DNA from: Selaginella tamariscina
Taxonomy: Eukaryota; Streptophyta; Lycopodiopsida; Selaginellales; Selaginellaceae
DNA length: 64,000 nt
Reading direction: 5' to 3'
NCBI GenBank assembly: GCA_003024785.1
Contig: PUQB01000386.1
Span: forward strand, 1 to 64,000
Shown: positions 63,144 through 64,000 of the stretch, piece by piece
Position numbering within the stretch: the first letter of the stretch is position 1
Layout of the letters: each line of letters begins with the position of its first letter
The notes under the pieces: model-generated
What the model was told of the DNA's origin: nothing
Seen by the model: the letters and a program-made list of their open reading frames with translations, nothing else
Databases searched by the model: none
Position numbers and translations under genes: made by a program

Positions 63144-64000
63144 TCTGAGTATTGTATATAATCGTTTGCATGTTGACAAGATACTAGTTACATATCTACG
63201 TTTACATTTAAGCACATATGAGTTTATTGTCCCGGTAAACAAAATATAAATATATTTGGTATATTTTATAGAAAGAACATTATCAACGCAAAAAAAATAA
63301 AAATGTAAGAAATAAAATGACAAAAGGTGTTTAAAATTTATTTTCAATAGTGATATTTACATTTTTTTTTTAAGTGTTAATGAATATCCCATAATATCAA
63401 AAACCAATCGAAAAATGTTTTGCATAGTGATTTATGTGTCTTTTGAAGTTGTTACAATCGCAAAAAAGAACTGGCAAATTTATATCACATAACCTCTTAT
63501 GCTTAATTTAAAAAATATATATTTTAAAATTTTTTAATTTGTCATCAGAAAAGCTATGAATAACTTTTGCATTGACTTACATTACATGCAATAATATGGC
63601 ATTTGATTTTACTATAGATAATGTTACTTTTGACACTTTCAATAAATAATTTTTCTATATATCTTAAAGAAACAATTAATCTTTAGAAAGCTATTGTCGT
63701 GATATTAACAAAATTAATATCAAACCTATAGGAGTGAAGACTTTTTTTTGTTATATACATAATTGTTAAGTTTTTTATTCTTGCAATATAATAAACTAAT
63801 TATATACAGCATACTAATTGTCTAATAGGTTCGTAAAACATTTAAATTGAGATATAGCACTTCTAGAATAATGTCATATTACTTTGATCATAAATACATG
63901 AAATAACTAATTAAATTTTGATATAAAAATTTTATGTTAACATTATAAATAAATAATAAGTCGTCCAAATAAATATGCTTGCTCGAGTGGGGTTTCTTAA

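Larger units (their letters stand above)
49014..64000 (+). repeat. Segmental copy B (pairs with copy A), continues past the window
   Basis: It starts with the same text as window position 1 ('aggcactataaatgcca'). It lacks the three large insertions of copy A but has its own TRIM element, solo LTR and minisatellite growth. Apart from the PPR relic, no gene is supported in 49014-61290 or 63144-64000; tandem 0.9-kb units matching 25898-27720 lie at about 57575-59390, and a (TA)n run at 60653-60683. Confidence 0.9.

Overview
The window looks like nuclear DNA of a land plant, most likely a lycophyte of the Selaginella type. The evidence is plant-type TTTAGGG motifs, a PPR gene family built on the 'MPERD' style of repeat typical of seed-free plants, a plant-like proteasome RPN1 remnant, and inferred GT-AG introns of only 50-61 nt in unrelated genes. 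Outside its gene islands the DNA is very AT-rich and made almost entirely of repeats. No rRNA, tRNA or CRISPR locus was seen, and nothing was searched against a database.

Layout. The frame is a segmental duplication. Copy A (1-528, 15263-15387, 19414-31088, 35956-36540) and copy B (49014-64000) run in the same direction and each carries a decayed PPR gene. A third, partial copy C lies at about 47216-49013. Copy A is broken by three younger insertions: a 14.7-kb DNA element (530-15259), a chromodomain Ty3/gypsy element (15388-19413) and a second Ty3/gypsy element (31089-35955). Between A and B lie a Ty1/copia relic (about 37150-38400), an intronless CTD-phosphatase-like gene (38563-39228), an RPN1 pseudogene (41606-42343), a small MITE and a direct-repeat/foldback structure (43310-47215).

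The most unusual object is the element at 530-15259. It sits between TAA (possibly CTAAG) target duplications, ends in GGGTYGTTT... inverted repeats, and carries three gene units. On the minus strand are a HAD/FCP1-like phosphatase gene and a gene joining a ParB-like domain to a degenerate bacterial-type DNA-methyltransferase-like domain. On the plus strand is a DDE-like transposase gene whose stop codon lies inside the right terminal repeat. Between the two gene blocks are two arrays, together about 46 copies, of the dyad GGCGGGATTAATCCCGCC spaced about 45 bp apart. One more copy lies in an intron of the ParB-like gene. The arrangement resembles a partition or operator system (ParB-like protein plus palindromic site arrays) inside a plant transposon; this is a hypothesis, not a demonstrated function.

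The element's genes contain about ten apparent frameshifts, nearly all of the one-base-lost kind at short base runs, so either this copy is decaying or the assembly has indel errors. The two PPR genes, both Ty3 polyproteins and RPN1 also look inactive. The duplication allows relative dating inside the window: a TRIM element is complete in B but a solo LTR in A; a second solo LTR is in B only; a minisatellite has about 4 copies in A and about 18 in B.
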